64,000 bases of DNA from Streptomyces cyaneus (GCF_004028635.1 NZ_RQJW01000005.1:496001-560000), one strand, 5' to 3'. Shown: positions 25,693 through 35,296, counted from the stretch's first letter. Translations and numbers: made by a program. Notes: generated from the letters alone by a model not told the origin.

Positions 25693-27120
25693 GTGGCAAC
25701 CGCGAAGCCGCCCCAAGGAGCCACCGGTGTCGGTGGGGCCAAGGGGGGCCGGAATCGAGGTGGCGGATCGGGCCGGACGCGCGGCTCCTTCCGTGCGGTC
25801 GGCCGTGCCCTGCACTTCCCGTTCACCGGCACCGCCCGCGGCATCCGCAAGGCCACCCACGCGCACGGGGCGGGCGAGTCCGGCCTCGGCAAACTGATCG
25901 AACTGCACGGGGTGAACGGCGCCGGGGACATGATGATCACCGTCGCCCTCGCCTCCACCGTCTTCTTCTCCGTCCCCACCGACGAGGCCCGCGGCCGGGT
26001 CGCGCTCTACCTCGGCATCACCATGGCGCCCTTCACGGTCCTCGCGCCCGTGATCGGCCCTCTCCTGGACCGTCTCCCCCATGGCCGCCGCGCCGCGATG
26101 GCCGGCGCCATGTTCGCCCGGGCGATGCTCGCGCTGGTCCTGTCCGGGGCGGTCGTCACCGGCAGCCTCGAGCTGTATCCGGCCGCCCTCGGGGTGCTGG
26201 TGGCCTCCAAGGCCTACGGCGTCGTCAGAAGCGCCGTGGTCCCCCGGCTGCTGCCACCCGCGTTCTCCCTGGTGAAGGCCAATTCCCGGGTCACCCTCGG
26301 CGGCCTCCTGGCCACCGGAATCGCGGCGCCCATCGGCGCGGGACTCCAGGCGCTCGGCGCGCGCTATCCGCTGTACGGCGCCTTCGTGATCTTCATCGCC
26401 GGCACGTTCCTGTCGTTCTCCCTGCCGCCGAAGGTCGACTCGGCCAAGGGCGAGGACACCGCGCTGCTGGCGGCCGACGAGCAGCATCTGCACGGGCCGC
26501 ACCGCAAGCCCGTCAAACGCCCCGGGCTGCGCACGGTCGGCATCGCCGTCACCCACGCCCTCGGCGCCAACGCCTCCATCCGCTGTCTGACCGGCTTCCT
26601 GATCTTCTTCCTCGCGTTCCTGCTGCGCGAGCACCCGATGTCCGGCCAGAGCGCGGCCGTGTCGCTGGGCATAGTGGCGGCCGCGGCCGGGATCGGGAAC
26701 GCCCTCGGTACGGCGGTCGGCGCATGGCTGCGCTCCCGGGCCCCCGAGATCATCATCGTGACGGTCGTGGGCTTCGTGCTGCTCGCGGCGCTCACGGCGG
26801 CGATCTTCTTCGGCGCGATTGTGGTGGCGTTCCTCGCGGCGACCGCAGGCTTCGCGCAGGCGCTGGCCAAGCTGTCGCTGGACGCGCTGATCCAGCGGGA
26901 TGTGCCCGAGCTGGTCCGTACGTCGGCGTTCGCGCGCTCCGAGACGCTGCTGCAGGTCTCCTGGGTGCTCGGCGGCGCGGTCGGCATCGTGCTGCCGCTG
27001 CGGGGCTCCCTGGGCCTGCTGGTGGGCGCGGCGATCGTCGCCGTCGGCTGGCTCACCACCATCAAGGGTCTGATCGGCTCGGCCCGGCACGGCGGCCACG
27101 CACGGCCACGCGTGGACTGA
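25693..27120 (+). CDS. MFS-type membrane transporter
   Basis: GTG 25693 gives 475 residues: a basic, Gly-rich cytoplasmic N-terminus (about 60 residues, including ALHFPFTGTARGIRKATHAH) then about 10-12 membrane helices with a cytoplasmic loop in the middle (PPKVDSAKGEDTALL to KPVKRPGLR). The GPLLDRLPHGRR loop between helices 2 and 3 resembles MFS motif A. The substrate is unknown. The open frame extends far upstream but that part looks non-coding. The gene runs in the same direction as the DUF2771-mqnB-mqnD cluster and is 81 bases from it. Confidence 0.87.
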   Translation: MATAKPPQGATGVGGAKGGRNRGGGSGRTRGSFRAVGRALHFPFTGTARGIRKATHAHGAGESGLGKLIELHGVNGAGDMMITVALASTVFFSVPTDEARGRVALYLGITMAPFTVLAPVIGPLLDRLPHGRRAAMAGAMFARAMLALVLSGAVVTGSLELYPAALGVLVASKAYGVVRSAVVPRLLPPAFSLVKANSRVTLGGLLATGIAAPIGAGLQALGARYPLYGAFVIFIAGTFLSFSLPPKVDSAKGEDTALLAADEQHLHGPHRKPVKRPGLRTVGIAVTHALGANASIRCLTGFLIFFLAFLLREHPMSGQSAAVSLGIVAAAAGIGNALGTAVGAWLRSRAPEIIIVTVVGFVLLAALTAAIFFGAIVVAFLAATAGFAQALAKLSLDALIQRDVPELVRTSAFARSETLLQVSWVLGGAVGIVLPLRGSLGLLVGAAIVAVGWLTTIKGLIGSARHGGHARPRVD

Positions 27121-27201
27121 CACGCTCGCTGCGCCCCCGTGACGTACGGCACGCCGCCCCCGCGTAGAGAGAGCGTCACACGGGCCCGATAGCCTTCGCC
27201 C

Positions 27202-27672
27202 ATGACCATGCAATCCGTAGTGCGACGCCGCCGCGCGCTCGCCGCCGCCGGCGCCGTTTCCGCCGGACTGCTCGTCCTGTCGGCCTGCGACAAGCCGACG
27301 CCGATGGCGACGATCACCGTCGGCACCTCCTCCGTCAACGCGGAAGCCACCTGCGGTGGTGAGGGCGACGCCCTGAAGACCGCGGACCTGGCCAAGTGCC
27401 TGAAGGACAAGGACATCAAGTCCATCAAGGTGGACCCCGACGACACCGTGCGCTTCGGAGTCGACCCGGAGATCGCGGACGAGGGCTGGACCGTCCTCAT
27501 GAACGGTCAGCCGCTCACCGACTCCAGCAAGAAGACGTACCGCACCATCCCGGGCAGCGTGTTCTTCAACGCCCAGTACGGCGCCAGCGGCGACTCGACG
27601 CTGGTGTCGATCAAGGAGGGCGAGCAGGACGTGAAGGGTCTGTGGTCCTTCAAGCTCGAGAAGGACAGCTGA
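27202..27672 (+). CDS. DUF2771 lipoprotein
   Basis: The 156-residue protein has a lipoprotein signal ending LLVLSAC (lipobox Cys at about 31), then a single domain with a Cys pair (EATCGGEGDA, AKCLKDKD) and beta-rich sequence (SLKVDPDD-like, WTVLMNGQPL). I recognise it as DUF2771. It probably is anchored to the outer face of the cytoplasmic membrane. Its stop overlaps the likely start of mqnB, so the two are coupled. Confidence 0.85.
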   Translation: MTMQSVVRRRRALAAAGAVSAGLLVLSACDKPTPMATITVGTSSVNAEATCGGEGDALKTADLAKCLKDKDIKSIKVDPDDTVRFGVDPEIADEGWTVLMNGQPLTDSSKKTYRTIPGSVFFNAQYGASGDSTLVSIKEGEQDVKGLWSFKLEKDS

Positions 27673-28343
27673 CTACGTCTGCCGTACGTGTCCTGGTGGC
27701 CACCGCGGTCCCCGCTGAGCGGGACGCGGTGGCCCAGGCCCTCGCGCGACCCGGCATCGACGTGATCGCCGCCGGCGTCGGCCCCGCCCTCGCCGCCGCC
27801 TCCACCGCCACGGCCCTCACCACGGCCGCCCTCGAAGGCGCCCCCTACGGCCTGGTCGTCTCGGCCGGCATCGCGGGCGGCTTCGCGCCCCACGCCCCCG
27901 TCGGCGCCCTCGTGGTCGCCGCTGAGATCACCGCCGCCGACCTCGGCGCGGAGACCCCCGACGGCTTCCTGCCCGTCACCGAGCTGGGCTTCGGCACCGT
28001 CACCCACCGTCCGCCCGAAGCACTCGTACGAGAGGTCGCGACCGCCACCGGCGCGCGCCCCGGCGCGATCCTCACCGTCTCCACCGTGACCGGCACCGCC
28101 GTCCGCGCCGCACAGCTCCGCGAGCGCCACCCCACCGCCCTCGCCGAGGCCATGGAGGGCTTCGGCGTCGCCGAGGCCGCGGCCGCGCACCGCACGCCCG
28201 TGCTGGAGCTGCGCGCGGTCTCCAACCCCGTCGGCCCGCGCGACCGCGCCGCCTGGCGCATCGGCGACGCCCTCGCCGCCCTCACCGAGGCCTTCGGGAA
28301 GCTCGCACCCGTCCTGGAAGGTTGGCACCCGCATGACCGGTGA
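27669..28343 (+). CDS. mqnB: Futalosine hydrolase MqnB
   Basis: The protein reads RVLVATAVPAERDAVA at the N-terminus, followed by VVSAGIAGGFAPHAPVGALV and the nucleoside-phosphorylase-like MEGFGVAEAA (purine and ribose binding). It hydrolyses futalosine to dehypoxanthinylfutalosine plus hypoxanthine in the futalosine route to menaquinone. The start is uncertain. CTG at 27669 overlaps the DUF2771 stop, has AAGGA close upstream and would give 224 residues (LTTSAVRVLVATAVPAE); the first in-frame ATG/GTG would remove the first beta strand. mqnD overlaps the 3' end by 11 bases. Confidence 0.93.
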   Translation: MTTSAVRVLVATAVPAERDAVAQALARPGIDVIAAGVGPALAAASTATALTTAALEGAPYGLVVSAGIAGGFAPHAPVGALVVAAEITAADLGAETPDGFLPVTELGFGTVTHRPPEALVREVATATGARPGAILTVSTVTGTAVRAAQLRERHPTALAEAMEGFGVAEAAAAHRTPVLELRAVSNPVGPRDRAAWRIGDALAALTEAFGKLAPVLEGWHPHDR

Positions 28344-29196
28344 GCAGCAGCAGCGACAGCCTCTGCAGATCGCGTACTCCCCGTGCCCGAACGACACCTT
28401 CGTCTTCGACGCCCTCGCCCACGACCGCGTCCCCGGCGCCCCCGCCCTCGACATCACCTTCGCCGACATCGACATCACCAACGGCATGGCCGAGCGCGGC
28501 GAGTTCGACGTGCTGAAGGTGTCGTACGCCGTGCTGCCGTACGTCCTCGGCGAGTACGCCCTGCTGCCCTGCGGGGGCGCGCTGGGCCGGGGTTGCGGCC
28601 CGCTGGTGCTGACGCGCGTGGCGGGGGTGGACCTGACCGGCCGTACGGTCGCCGTACCGAGCGAGAAGTCGACGGCGTACCTGCTGTTCCGTCTCTGGGC
28701 GGCCGACACGCTCCCCGGCGGGGTCGGCGAGATCGTGGTCATGCCGTTCCACGAGATCATGCCCGCCGTGCGGGACGGCAAGGTCGACGCGGGGCTCGTC
28801 ATCCACGAGGCACGCTTCACGTACCAGAACTACGGCCTGCACAAGCTCGCGGACATGGGCGAGCACTGGGAGAACACCACCGGGCTCCCCATCCCGCTGG
28901 GCGCGATCATCGCCAAGCGCTCACTGGGCGCAGCCACGCTGACGCTGCTGGCCGACTCGATCCGCACCTCCGTACGCGCCGCCTGGGACGACCCCGAGGC
29001 CTCCCGCCCGTACGTCATGGAACACGCCCAGGAGATGGACCCGACCGTCGCCGACCAGCACATCGGGCTGTACGTCAACGAGTTCACCCACGACCTCGGC
29101 GTGGACGGCTACGCGGCCGTACGCGGCCTGCTCACACGTGCGGCGGCCGAGGGGCTGGTGCCGGCGCTCGGGCCCGCGGCGCTCTCGTTCCCCTGA
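28333..29196 (+). CDS. mqnD: 1,4-dihydroxy-6-naphthoate synthase MqnD
   Basis: The 287-residue enzyme has the family N-terminus LQIAYSPCPNDTFVFDALAH, the segment ITNGMAERGEFDVLKVSYAV and VPSEKSTAYLLFRLW. It is a two-domain periplasmic-binding-protein-like fold. It converts cyclic dehypoxanthinylfutalosine to 1,4-dihydroxy-6-naphthoate, the product after MqnC in the futalosine pathway. The start overlaps the mqnB stop by 11 bases, showing an operon. It is soluble with no signal peptide. Confidence 0.95.
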   Translation: MTGEQQQRQPLQIAYSPCPNDTFVFDALAHDRVPGAPALDITFADIDITNGMAERGEFDVLKVSYAVLPYVLGEYALLPCGGALGRGCGPLVLTRVAGVDLTGRTVAVPSEKSTAYLLFRLWAADTLPGGVGEIVVMPFHEIMPAVRDGKVDAGLVIHEARFTYQNYGLHKLADMGEHWENTTGLPIPLGAIIAKRSLGAATLTLLADSIRTSVRAAWDDPEASRPYVMEHAQEMDPTVADQHIGLYVNEFTHDLGVDGYAAVRGLLTRAAAEGLVPALGPAALSFP

Positions 29197-29212
29197 ACCC
29201 GAACCCGCCCGC

Positions 29213-29581
29213 TCAGCAGTCCTGTTGGGCCGGCTCGTGGTCGCCGTCGGCCAGGGATGTGCGGGGCGGCCACTGGGCCAGCGACAGCATTCCCAGGACC
29301 TTGCGGATGAGGTAGACGGCCAGCGGCAGCTCCACGCACAGCGCGAGCCCGGCCGACAGCCAGACGTCCGGGGTGCCGAGGGCGAGCGACACGTCGAACC
29401 ACGCGTCGCAGATCAGCAGCGCCGCCGTCGCGGTGGCCGCCACGGCGACGGCCCGGTGCCGACGCCAGCCGAGCAGGGCGGTGCACGCCATCGCGAGCAC
29501 GAGCAGGACGTCGAAGCGCACCTCGGCGGACGGGGCCCGGGTCGTGGCCCCGCCGTCGAGTTCGGTGCGTATGTCGCTCAC
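29213..29581 (-). CDS. Integral membrane protein, family unknown (122 aa)
   Basis: ATG 29581 gives a polypeptide with a hydrophilic first 20 residues, then three hydrophobic segments (DVLLVLAMACTALLGW; AVAVAATATAALLICDAW; WLSAGLALCVELPLAVYLI) and a polar tail. I do not recognise a family. It lies just downstream of the cold-shock gene on the same strand with 18 bases between, and is convergent with mqnD. Confidence 0.68.
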   Translation of the reverse strand: MSDIRTELDGGATTRAPSAEVRFDVLLVLAMACTALLGWRRHRAVAVAATATAALLICDAWFDVSLALGTPDVWLSAGLALCVELPLAVYLIRKVLGMLSLAQWPPRTSLADGDHEPAQQDC

Positions 29582-29599
29582 CTCGGCCGTTTTGCGGGA

Positions 29600-29983
29600 T
29601 TACACGTCGAGTTGGTCGGCGACCGCGCGCAGCAGGCCCGCGATCTTCTTTCCTGCGGCCTTCTCGGGGTAGCGGCCCCGCTCCAGCATCGGGGTGATGT
29701 TCTCGAGGAGCGTCGTCAGGTCCTGGACGATGGACGCCAGTTCGTCCGGCTTCTTGCGGGTGGCGGCCGCGACCGACGGGGTCGGGTCCAGGACCGTGAC
29801 CGAAAGTGCCTGGTCGCCGCGCTGGCCGGCGACCACGCCGAACTCAACTCGCTGGCCCGGCTTGAGTGTCTCGACTCCGGCGGGGAGGACCGAGGAATGG
29901 ACGAAGACGTCACCGCCGTCGTCACGGGAGAGAAAGCCGAAGCCCTTCTCGCTGTTGAACCACTTGACCTTGCCGGTAGGCAC
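29600..29983 (-). CDS. Cold-shock-domain protein with C-terminal extension
   Basis: The GTG at 29983 gives 127 residues. The first 66 form a cold-shock domain with RNP1-like KGFGFLSRDDG, RNP2-like VFVHSSVL and the N-terminal GKVKWFNSEKG. The extra C-terminal 60 residues (TRKKPDELASIVQDLTTLLE onward) are helical and basic and are absent from ordinary CspA. It should bind single-stranded nucleic acid. It is divergent from a small membrane-protein gene. From memory this corresponds to the S. coelicolor gene next to mqnD. Confidence 0.9.
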   Translation of the reverse strand: MPTGKVKWFNSEKGFGFLSRDDGGDVFVHSSVLPAGVETLKPGQRVEFGVVAGQRGDQALSVTVLDPTPSVAAATRKKPDELASIVQDLTTLLENITPMLERGRYPEKAAGKKIAGLLRAVADQLDV

Positions 29984-30148
29984 GTCTGTCCTCGTCCTCG
30001 TACTCGTCGGAAAACTGCTTCTGAAAACGGCTCTTGATAGCACTACAGCGGGTCGACCATGACCCGCCGCTACCAAGGCTAATGCTCCCGGAGCCCGTGA
30101 CAAGACGTCGCCCGGTTGTTCCTTCGCGCAGGGAACTACCCTGGTCCG

Positions 30149-30403
30149 GTGCGTGACAAAACCCAAACGAATTCCGCCGCTCCCGGCGACCGACTGATCC
30201 GTGCCGGTGCGGTCGTGTTCTTCATCGGTGCCGTGGCCACTCTGGTCACGGTGGCCCCGTTCCTGCTCGGTACGACGCCATTTCCGACATACATGTTCGG
30301 ACTGAGCATGCTCATGGGCGTCGGATTCCTCGTCGCCGGAGCCGGTGTGTTCCGGTCGATCGCGGCCGGCCGGCGTCAGGCGCGCGGCGTCCCGTCGAGG
30401 TAG
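30149..30403 (+). CDS. Small two-helix membrane protein (84 aa)
   Basis: GTG 30149 begins VRDKTQTNSAAPGDRLIRAG, followed by two membrane helices (AVVFFIGAVATLVTVAPFLL and YMFGLSMLMGVGFLVAGAGV) and a basic tail. I have no function for it. The stop overlaps the convergent HAD gene by 28 bases. Confidence 0.75.
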   Translation: MRDKTQTNSAAPGDRLIRAGAVVFFIGAVATLVTVAPFLLGTTPFPTYMFGLSMLMGVGFLVAGAGVFRSIAAGRRQARGVPSR

Positions 30404-30996
30404 CCGGCGAGCCAGTCCGGGAACCGCGTCAGGTCGGTGAGGACGACGTCCGCGCCGAGCGCGCCCAACTGATCGGCGCTGTAGGGGCCGGTCGCCACGG
30501 TGACCGACAGGGTGCCGGCCGCGCGGGCGGCGCGTACGTCGCCCTCGTGGTCGCCGACGTAGACGCCCGCCCCGTACTCGCGCAGGGCCTCCGCCTTCTG
30601 CTCGGCCCACAGGTTGCCTATGACCGCGTCGGGCTGGATGCCGAGGTGTTCCAGGTGCAGCTTGGCGTTGGGCTCGTACTTGGCGGTGACGACGATCGCG
30701 CGTCCGCCCGTCTCCCGTACGGCGGTGATCGCCTCGCGGGCGCCGGGGAGGGCGGGCGTGGCGGCGATGGCGATCGTCGGGTACATCTCGCGGTACAGGT
30801 CGGCTGTCGCCGCGACCTGCTCCGCCGGGAACCAGTTGATCAGCTCCTCCTCCAGCGGTGGCCCGAGCCGCGTGATCGCCAGGTCGGCGTCGACGTACGT
30901 CCCCGTCCGCTCGGACAGCGCCGTGTAGCAGGCGTGGATGCCGGGGCGGGAGTCGATGAGGGTCATGTCGAGGTCGAAGCCGACGGTGAGTGCCAT
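30376..30996 (-). CDS. HAD-family phosphatase (phosphoglycolate phosphatase-like)
   Basis: The 206-residue product carries the HAD motifs: nucleophile DLDMTLIDS (motif I, residue 8-16), VVTAKYE (motif II, Thr), a Lys in the NLWAEQKAEAL region (motif III) and GDHEGDV (motif IV). A helical cap domain lies between motifs I and II. It should remove phosphate from a small molecule; the substrate is unknown. An in-frame ATG nine bases upstream (31005) is an alternative start. Confidence 0.88.
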   Translation of the reverse strand: MALTVGFDLDMTLIDSRPGIHACYTALSERTGTYVDADLAITRLGPPLEEELINWFPAEQVAATADLYREMYPTIAIAATPALPGAREAITAVRETGGRAIVVTAKYEPNAKLHLEHLGIQPDAVIGNLWAEQKAEALREYGAGVYVGDHEGDVRAARAAGTLSVTVATGPYSADQLGALGADVVLTDLTRFPDWLAGYLDGTPRA

Positions 30997-31100
30997 ATGG
31001 GCCATTGTGCCCAGGTGGGGGGAGAGGCAGACGCGGGGTGGGTGTGATGTGCGCCCAGTAGCTCGGACCTGTTCCTCGTCCGGGGACTGCCGGGGGTGGA

Positions 31101-32138
31101 CTAACGCTCCTTCTGCGACCGCCACACGATGAACAGCGCCGACGTCACCGCCGCCCCCCGCAGCACCCACGGCCAGGTCTCGCTGATCGCGGCGTTCATG
31201 TGGCCCTCGGCGATGGGGGTGCCCCAGCGGCCCTCGGTGCGGCCCCACAGCCAGACGACTCCGGCGGTGAGTGCGAGGCCCGGCAGGATCACGACCGCCC
31301 ACTTGGTCTCGGCGTCGCTCAGCCGCCGTGAGCCCCAGGCGATGAGCCAGCCGAGGAGCAGGGCGATGAGGTTGCCGAGGACGGCACCGGCGACGAGGAG
31401 GGCGGCGGCGAGCAGGAGCAGGGGGTTGCTCCAGCGGCCGGTGGGGAGGGTCGGGCGGGGCAGGAGACGGCGGCGACGAGGGGCGGCGTCCGCCTCCGTG
31501 TCGTCGGCCTCCTCGACGGCGGCCGGGGCGGGGTCCTCGGTGGGCCCGGTCTTCTTGAGCCGCGTCTCCTCCGCCGCGGGCGGGCGTCTGAGCATCTCCG
31601 GGATCTCGACGCCGCCGACGAATCCCGGGACGTCCTCGCCGGGGCCGAAGGGGCTGCTGTCCACCCGCCACCAGTCCGGCCGGGTCGCGCTGCCGCCCAG
31701 GTCCTCCGTGCTGGCGAAGTGGGGCGGCGGGGGCGCATCGTCGGGTACCGCCGGCGTCTCGGCGGGGCGCGGGCGCGGCACGATACGGCGCAACCCCTTG
31801 GGCCGTGCCTCGCCGGCCTCGCTGTCCCGTCCACGCCTGCTGTCCGGCTGTACGGGCACGGAGGTGACCGGCGACTGGGGTGCGGGGGCGGCGTTGCCTC
31901 CCCCCGAGTGGGTGCCCCCGGCGGCCGTGACGACCTCGTCCGGGGTGCCGAGGCGGGCGATGATGCGGCGGACGGCGGCGGGGCTGTCGACGGGGGCCTT
32001 CGCGCGCCGCCGGTCGATCTCGCCGCGCAGCTCGTTCACCAGGCGCATGCGGGTGGCCGACGGCAACTGCCGCTGCTGGGCCACGTCGCCGACGCGGCTC
32101 AGATACTCGTAGACGACCTGGTCGCTCTCGATCCCCAC
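31101..32138 (-). CDS. Membrane protein with HAAS-like N-terminal helical domain
   Basis: GTG 32138 has GGAGGGG five bases upstream and gives 345 residues. The N-terminus (VVYEYLSRVGDVAQQRQLPS to AVRRIIARLGTPDEVV) resembles HAAS/DUF1700-type helical signalling domains. A long Pro/Asp-rich linker follows, and four membrane helices form the C-terminus (LLLLAAALLVAGAVLGNLIA and others). The role is unknown. It is divergent from the helicase-associated gene. Confidence 0.75.
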   Translation of the reverse strand: MGIESDQVVYEYLSRVGDVAQQRQLPSATRMRLVNELRGEIDRRRAKAPVDSPAAVRRIIARLGTPDEVVTAAGGTHSGGGNAAPAPQSPVTSVPVQPDSRRGRDSEAGEARPKGLRRIVPRPRPAETPAVPDDAPPPPHFASTEDLGGSATRPDWWRVDSSPFGPGEDVPGFVGGVEIPEMLRRPPAAEETRLKKTGPTEDPAPAAVEEADDTEADAAPRRRRLLPRPTLPTGRWSNPLLLLAAALLVAGAVLGNLIALLLGWLIAWGSRRLSDAETKWAVVILPGLALTAGVVWLWGRTEGRWGTPIAEGHMNAAISETWPWVLRGAAVTSALFIVWRSQKER

Positions 32139-32406
32139 GAAGTCCCCTCCGGGGTGGGTGTGTTGGATACCCGGTGGGACGACGTTAGCGCAGGACAACG
32201 TGGGTGGGGCGACCGCAGCGGCGGGCGGTGCGGGTCAGAGCGGGCAGCACTCCCCGCAGTTGTGCACTTCGGAGCAGAGTCGGTCTGCCGGTACGGGTAG
32301 TTGGGCGGCCAGGCACTCGTCGGAGACGATCTTGGCGGAGTCGGACGGTCTTCCAGGCGTCCGGCAGACCCCCTCCCCCGTCGCCCCACCCGCTAACGTG
32401 GGCAGG

Positions 32407-34974
32407 ATGAGCGACCCGGCTACCCCGCCCCGTTCCCTCGCGGAAGCCCTCCGTGCGCGGGACGACGCCTCCCTGGCCGTGCTCCTGCGCAGCCGCCCCG
32501 ACCTCATCACCCCCGTCCCGACCGACCTCACGCAGCTGGCGACCCGTGCCGGCACGCGGGCCTCGGTGGTGCGCGCCCTGGAGCGGCTGGACCGTTTCGC
32601 GCTGCAGACGGCGGAGGCGCTGGCCGTGGCGGCGGACCCGGCGACGTACGACGAACTGCTCGGCCTGATGACCGGTGACGAGGGCGACCAGGCCGTCGCG
32701 GGCGCCCTGCCGCACGCCCTCGGCGCCTTGCGCGACCAGGCCCTGGTGTGGGGCTCCGACGACCGGCTGCGGCTCGTCCGTACGGCACGTGAGCTGCTCG
32801 CCCCCTCACCGCAGCACCCCTCCCCCACCGGCCTGGGCCCGACCGTGCAGGAAGCCACCGCGGGTATGTCGCCGGGCCGTATCCAGGAGATCGTCACGAC
32901 GGCCGGGCTGGCCTCGACCCACGACGCCGTGTCCGCCGTGTCGTCGCTCACCGCGCTGTTCGCCGACCGGCGGCGCATGGCGGACCTGCTCGCGGACGCC
33001 CCGGAGGAATCCCGGGAGGTGCTGTCCCGCCTGGTCTGGGGGCCGCCGTACGGCCAGGTCACCGCGGATCCGGCGCCCCGGCTGCGCTGGCTCCTCGACC
33101 GCGGCCTGCTCCTGCCGACGGCGCCCGGCACGGTCGTACTCCCCCGAGAAGTGGCCCTGCATCTGCGGGCCGGCCGCGCGCACCGCACCACCGAGCCGCT
33201 GCCGCCGCCCGTCGAGGCGGCCGCGACGCACCATCCACAGGTTGTGGACACGACCGCGGCCGGACAGGCCTACACGGCGCTGGCGACCGTGGAGGAACTG
33301 CTGAAGGACTGGGACGAGGGCGGGCCGACCGTGCTGCGGGCGGGCGGCCTGAGCGTGCGCGACCTCAAGCGGACCGCCGTCGCGCTCGACGTCTCCGAGC
33401 CCATGGCCGCGTTCTGGGTCGAGCTCGCCTACGCCGCGGGCCTGCTGGCCTCCGACGGCGAGGCCGACGAGCGGTACGCGGCGACGCCCGCCTACGACGA
33501 GTGGCTGGAGCAGCCCGCCGCACAGCGCTGGGTGCGGCTGGCGGAGGCGTGGCTGACGGCGACGCGGACTGCGGGGGTGGTCGGGGGGCGGGACGCGAAG
33601 GACCGTACGTTGTCGGCGCTGGGCCCGGGCCTGGACCGCTCCGCCGCGCCGGAGGTACGGCACCGGGTGCTGACCCTGCTCGCCGGGCTGCCGGTGGGGG
33701 CGTCGCCGTCCGCCGAGTCGGTGCTGGCGCGGCTGCGCTGGGAGCGGCCGTTGCGGGGGCCGCAGCAGGACGACGACCTGCGCAGCCGCCTCGCCCGGTG
33801 GACGCTGAACGAGGCGGAGCTGCTGGGGGTGACGGGGCGGGGGGCACTGTCGGCGCAGGGGCGGGCGCTGCTGGGCGCGGCGCCTTCGACGGAGGCCGCC
33901 GGGAAGTCCGGGGCTCCCCCGCGCGACGTCGGGCCCGCCGGCCCCGGCGACAAGCTCCCGGTCCACCACGAGCACCCTCGCCCTTCCGCTCCCCCGGAGC
34001 CTCTCTCCCCGGCCGAGCAGGCCGTCGCCTCCGCGGCCGCCGCCCGCCTCCTCACCCCGCTCCTGCCCGAACCGCTCGACCACGTCCTCCTCCAGGCCGA
34101 CCTCACGGCCGTGGCACCCGGTCCGCTGCAGCGCCCGCTCGCCGAGATGCTGGGGGTGCTCGCGGACGTGGAGTCGAAGGGCGGCGCGACGGTCTACCGC
34201 TTCACGCCCGGCTCGGTACGCCGCGCCCTCGACGCCGGCCGCAGCGCCTCCGACCTGCACGCCTTCCTCGCCGAGCACTCCCGCACGCCGGTGCCGCAGC
34301 CGCTGGCGTACCTGATCGACGACGTGGCCCGTAAGCACGGCCATCTGCGGGTGGGCGCCGCCTCGGCGTACGTCCGCTGCGACGACGACGCGCTGCTGAA
34401 CGAGATCCTCGCCGACAAGCGGGCCGCGGGCCTGCGCCTGCGCCGCCTGGCGCCGACCGTGCTCGCCACCCAGGCGGACCCGGCGGCGCTGCTCGACGGC
34501 CTGCGCGCGATGGGCTTCGCCCCGGCCGCCGAGTCGGCGGAGGGCGACGTCCTGATCACCCGCGCCGACGCCCACCGCACCCCACCGCGCACGGCCCCCG
34601 AGCCGGTCCCCGACGGCCCGCCGACGCCGGACGCCACCCTGCTGGCGGCCGCGATCCGCGCCATCCGCGCGGGCGACCTCGCCTCCACGACACCCCGCAA
34701 GCCGAGCGGGGCCACGGCTCCGGTGACCGGCGGTGAACTCCCCCGCACGACCTCCGCGGAGACCCTCGCCACCATGCAGGCCGCCGTCCTCACCGGCGAG
34801 GCCCTGTGGATCGGCTACGTCAACGCCGAGGGCGCCGCGAGCCAACGGGTCATCGCCCCGGTACGGGTCGAGGGCGGCTTCGTGACGGCGTACGACCACA
34901 CCGCGGACGAGGTCCGGACGTATCCGCTGCACCGGATCACGGGGGTCGCGGAGCTGGCGGACGACCAGATCTGA
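32407..34974 (+). CDS. Helicase-associated (XPB-partner, Helicase_C_3 type) protein
   Basis: The 855-residue soluble protein has an N-terminal helical region (SLAEALRARDDASLAVLLRS, LTQLATRAGTRASVVRALER) and a C-terminal wing (ADLTAVAPGPL, GGATVYRFTPGSVRRALDAG, YLIDDVARKHGHLRVG, MGFAPAAESAEGDVLITRAD, VRVEGGFVTAYDHTADEVRT). I recognise it as the actinobacterial 'helicase-associated domain' protein that normally neighbours XPB; the XPB gene begins 2 kb downstream on the same strand. No ATPase motifs are present, so it is likely an accessory factor in DNA repair or transcription. Confidence 0.8.
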   Translation: MSDPATPPRSLAEALRARDDASLAVLLRSRPDLITPVPTDLTQLATRAGTRASVVRALERLDRFALQTAEALAVAADPATYDELLGLMTGDEGDQAVAGALPHALGALRDQALVWGSDDRLRLVRTARELLAPSPQHPSPTGLGPTVQEATAGMSPGRIQEIVTTAGLASTHDAVSAVSSLTALFADRRRMADLLADAPEESREVLSRLVWGPPYGQVTADPAPRLRWLLDRGLLLPTAPGTVVLPREVALHLRAGRAHRTTEPLPPPVEAAATHHPQVVDTTAAGQAYTALATVEELLKDWDEGGPTVLRAGGLSVRDLKRTAVALDVSEPMAAFWVELAYAAGLLASDGEADERYAATPAYDEWLEQPAAQRWVRLAEAWLTATRTAGVVGGRDAKDRTLSALGPGLDRSAAPEVRHRVLTLLAGLPVGASPSAESVLARLRWERPLRGPQQDDDLRSRLARWTLNEAELLGVTGRGALSAQGRALLGAAPSTEAAGKSGAPPRDVGPAGPGDKLPVHHEHPRPSAPPEPLSPAEQAVASAAAARLLTPLLPEPLDHVLLQADLTAVAPGPLQRPLAEMLGVLADVESKGGATVYRFTPGSVRRALDAGRSASDLHAFLAEHSRTPVPQPLAYLIDDVARKHGHLRVGAASAYVRCDDDALLNEILADKRAAGLRLRRLAPTVLATQADPAALLDGLRAMGFAPAAESAEGDVLITRADAHRTPPRTAPEPVPDGPPTPDATLLAAAIRAIRAGDLASTTPRKPSGATAPVTGGELPRTTSAETLATMQAAVLTGEALWIGYVNAEGAASQRVIAPVRVEGGFVTAYDHTADEVRTYPLHRITGVAELADDQI

Positions 34975-35167
34975 CGGCCGGATCTGACGGCCGGATCCGA
35001 CGGCCCACTCGTTCGGGTGTACGCGGCACTCCATGCACGCCACGCCGGGCTCTTCCAACTCTTGAGGGACCTTGCGGGCCTTTCCGCATCGCCTCGCGCG
35101 GCGCAGGGCAGCCACCCGGTGTCCTGATCACGCTCTCAAGCGAGCGCAACAGAGAGGTAGTTGTCCC

Positions 35168-35296
35168 ATGCGCACTGCGCGCCGCATCGCCACCGTGCTG
35201 ACCGCCACGGCCGCCATGATCGGAGCCTTCGCCACCCAGGCCGCGGCGGTCGGAATCGACATCGCCGGGTTCATCATCGAGACGCCGCCGGTCTGA
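35168..35296 (+). CDS. Tiny secreted peptide (42 aa)
   Basis: ATG 35168, with GAGAGG upstream, encodes a signal peptide (MRTARRIATVLTATAAMIGA to ATQAAA) followed by only about 14 residues (VGIDIAGFIIETPPV). It lies in the gap between the two helicase genes. The mature peptide is hydrophobic with no Cys. Unknown function. Confidence 0.5.
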   Translation: MRTARRIATVLTATAAMIGAFATQAAAVGIDIAGFIIETPPV

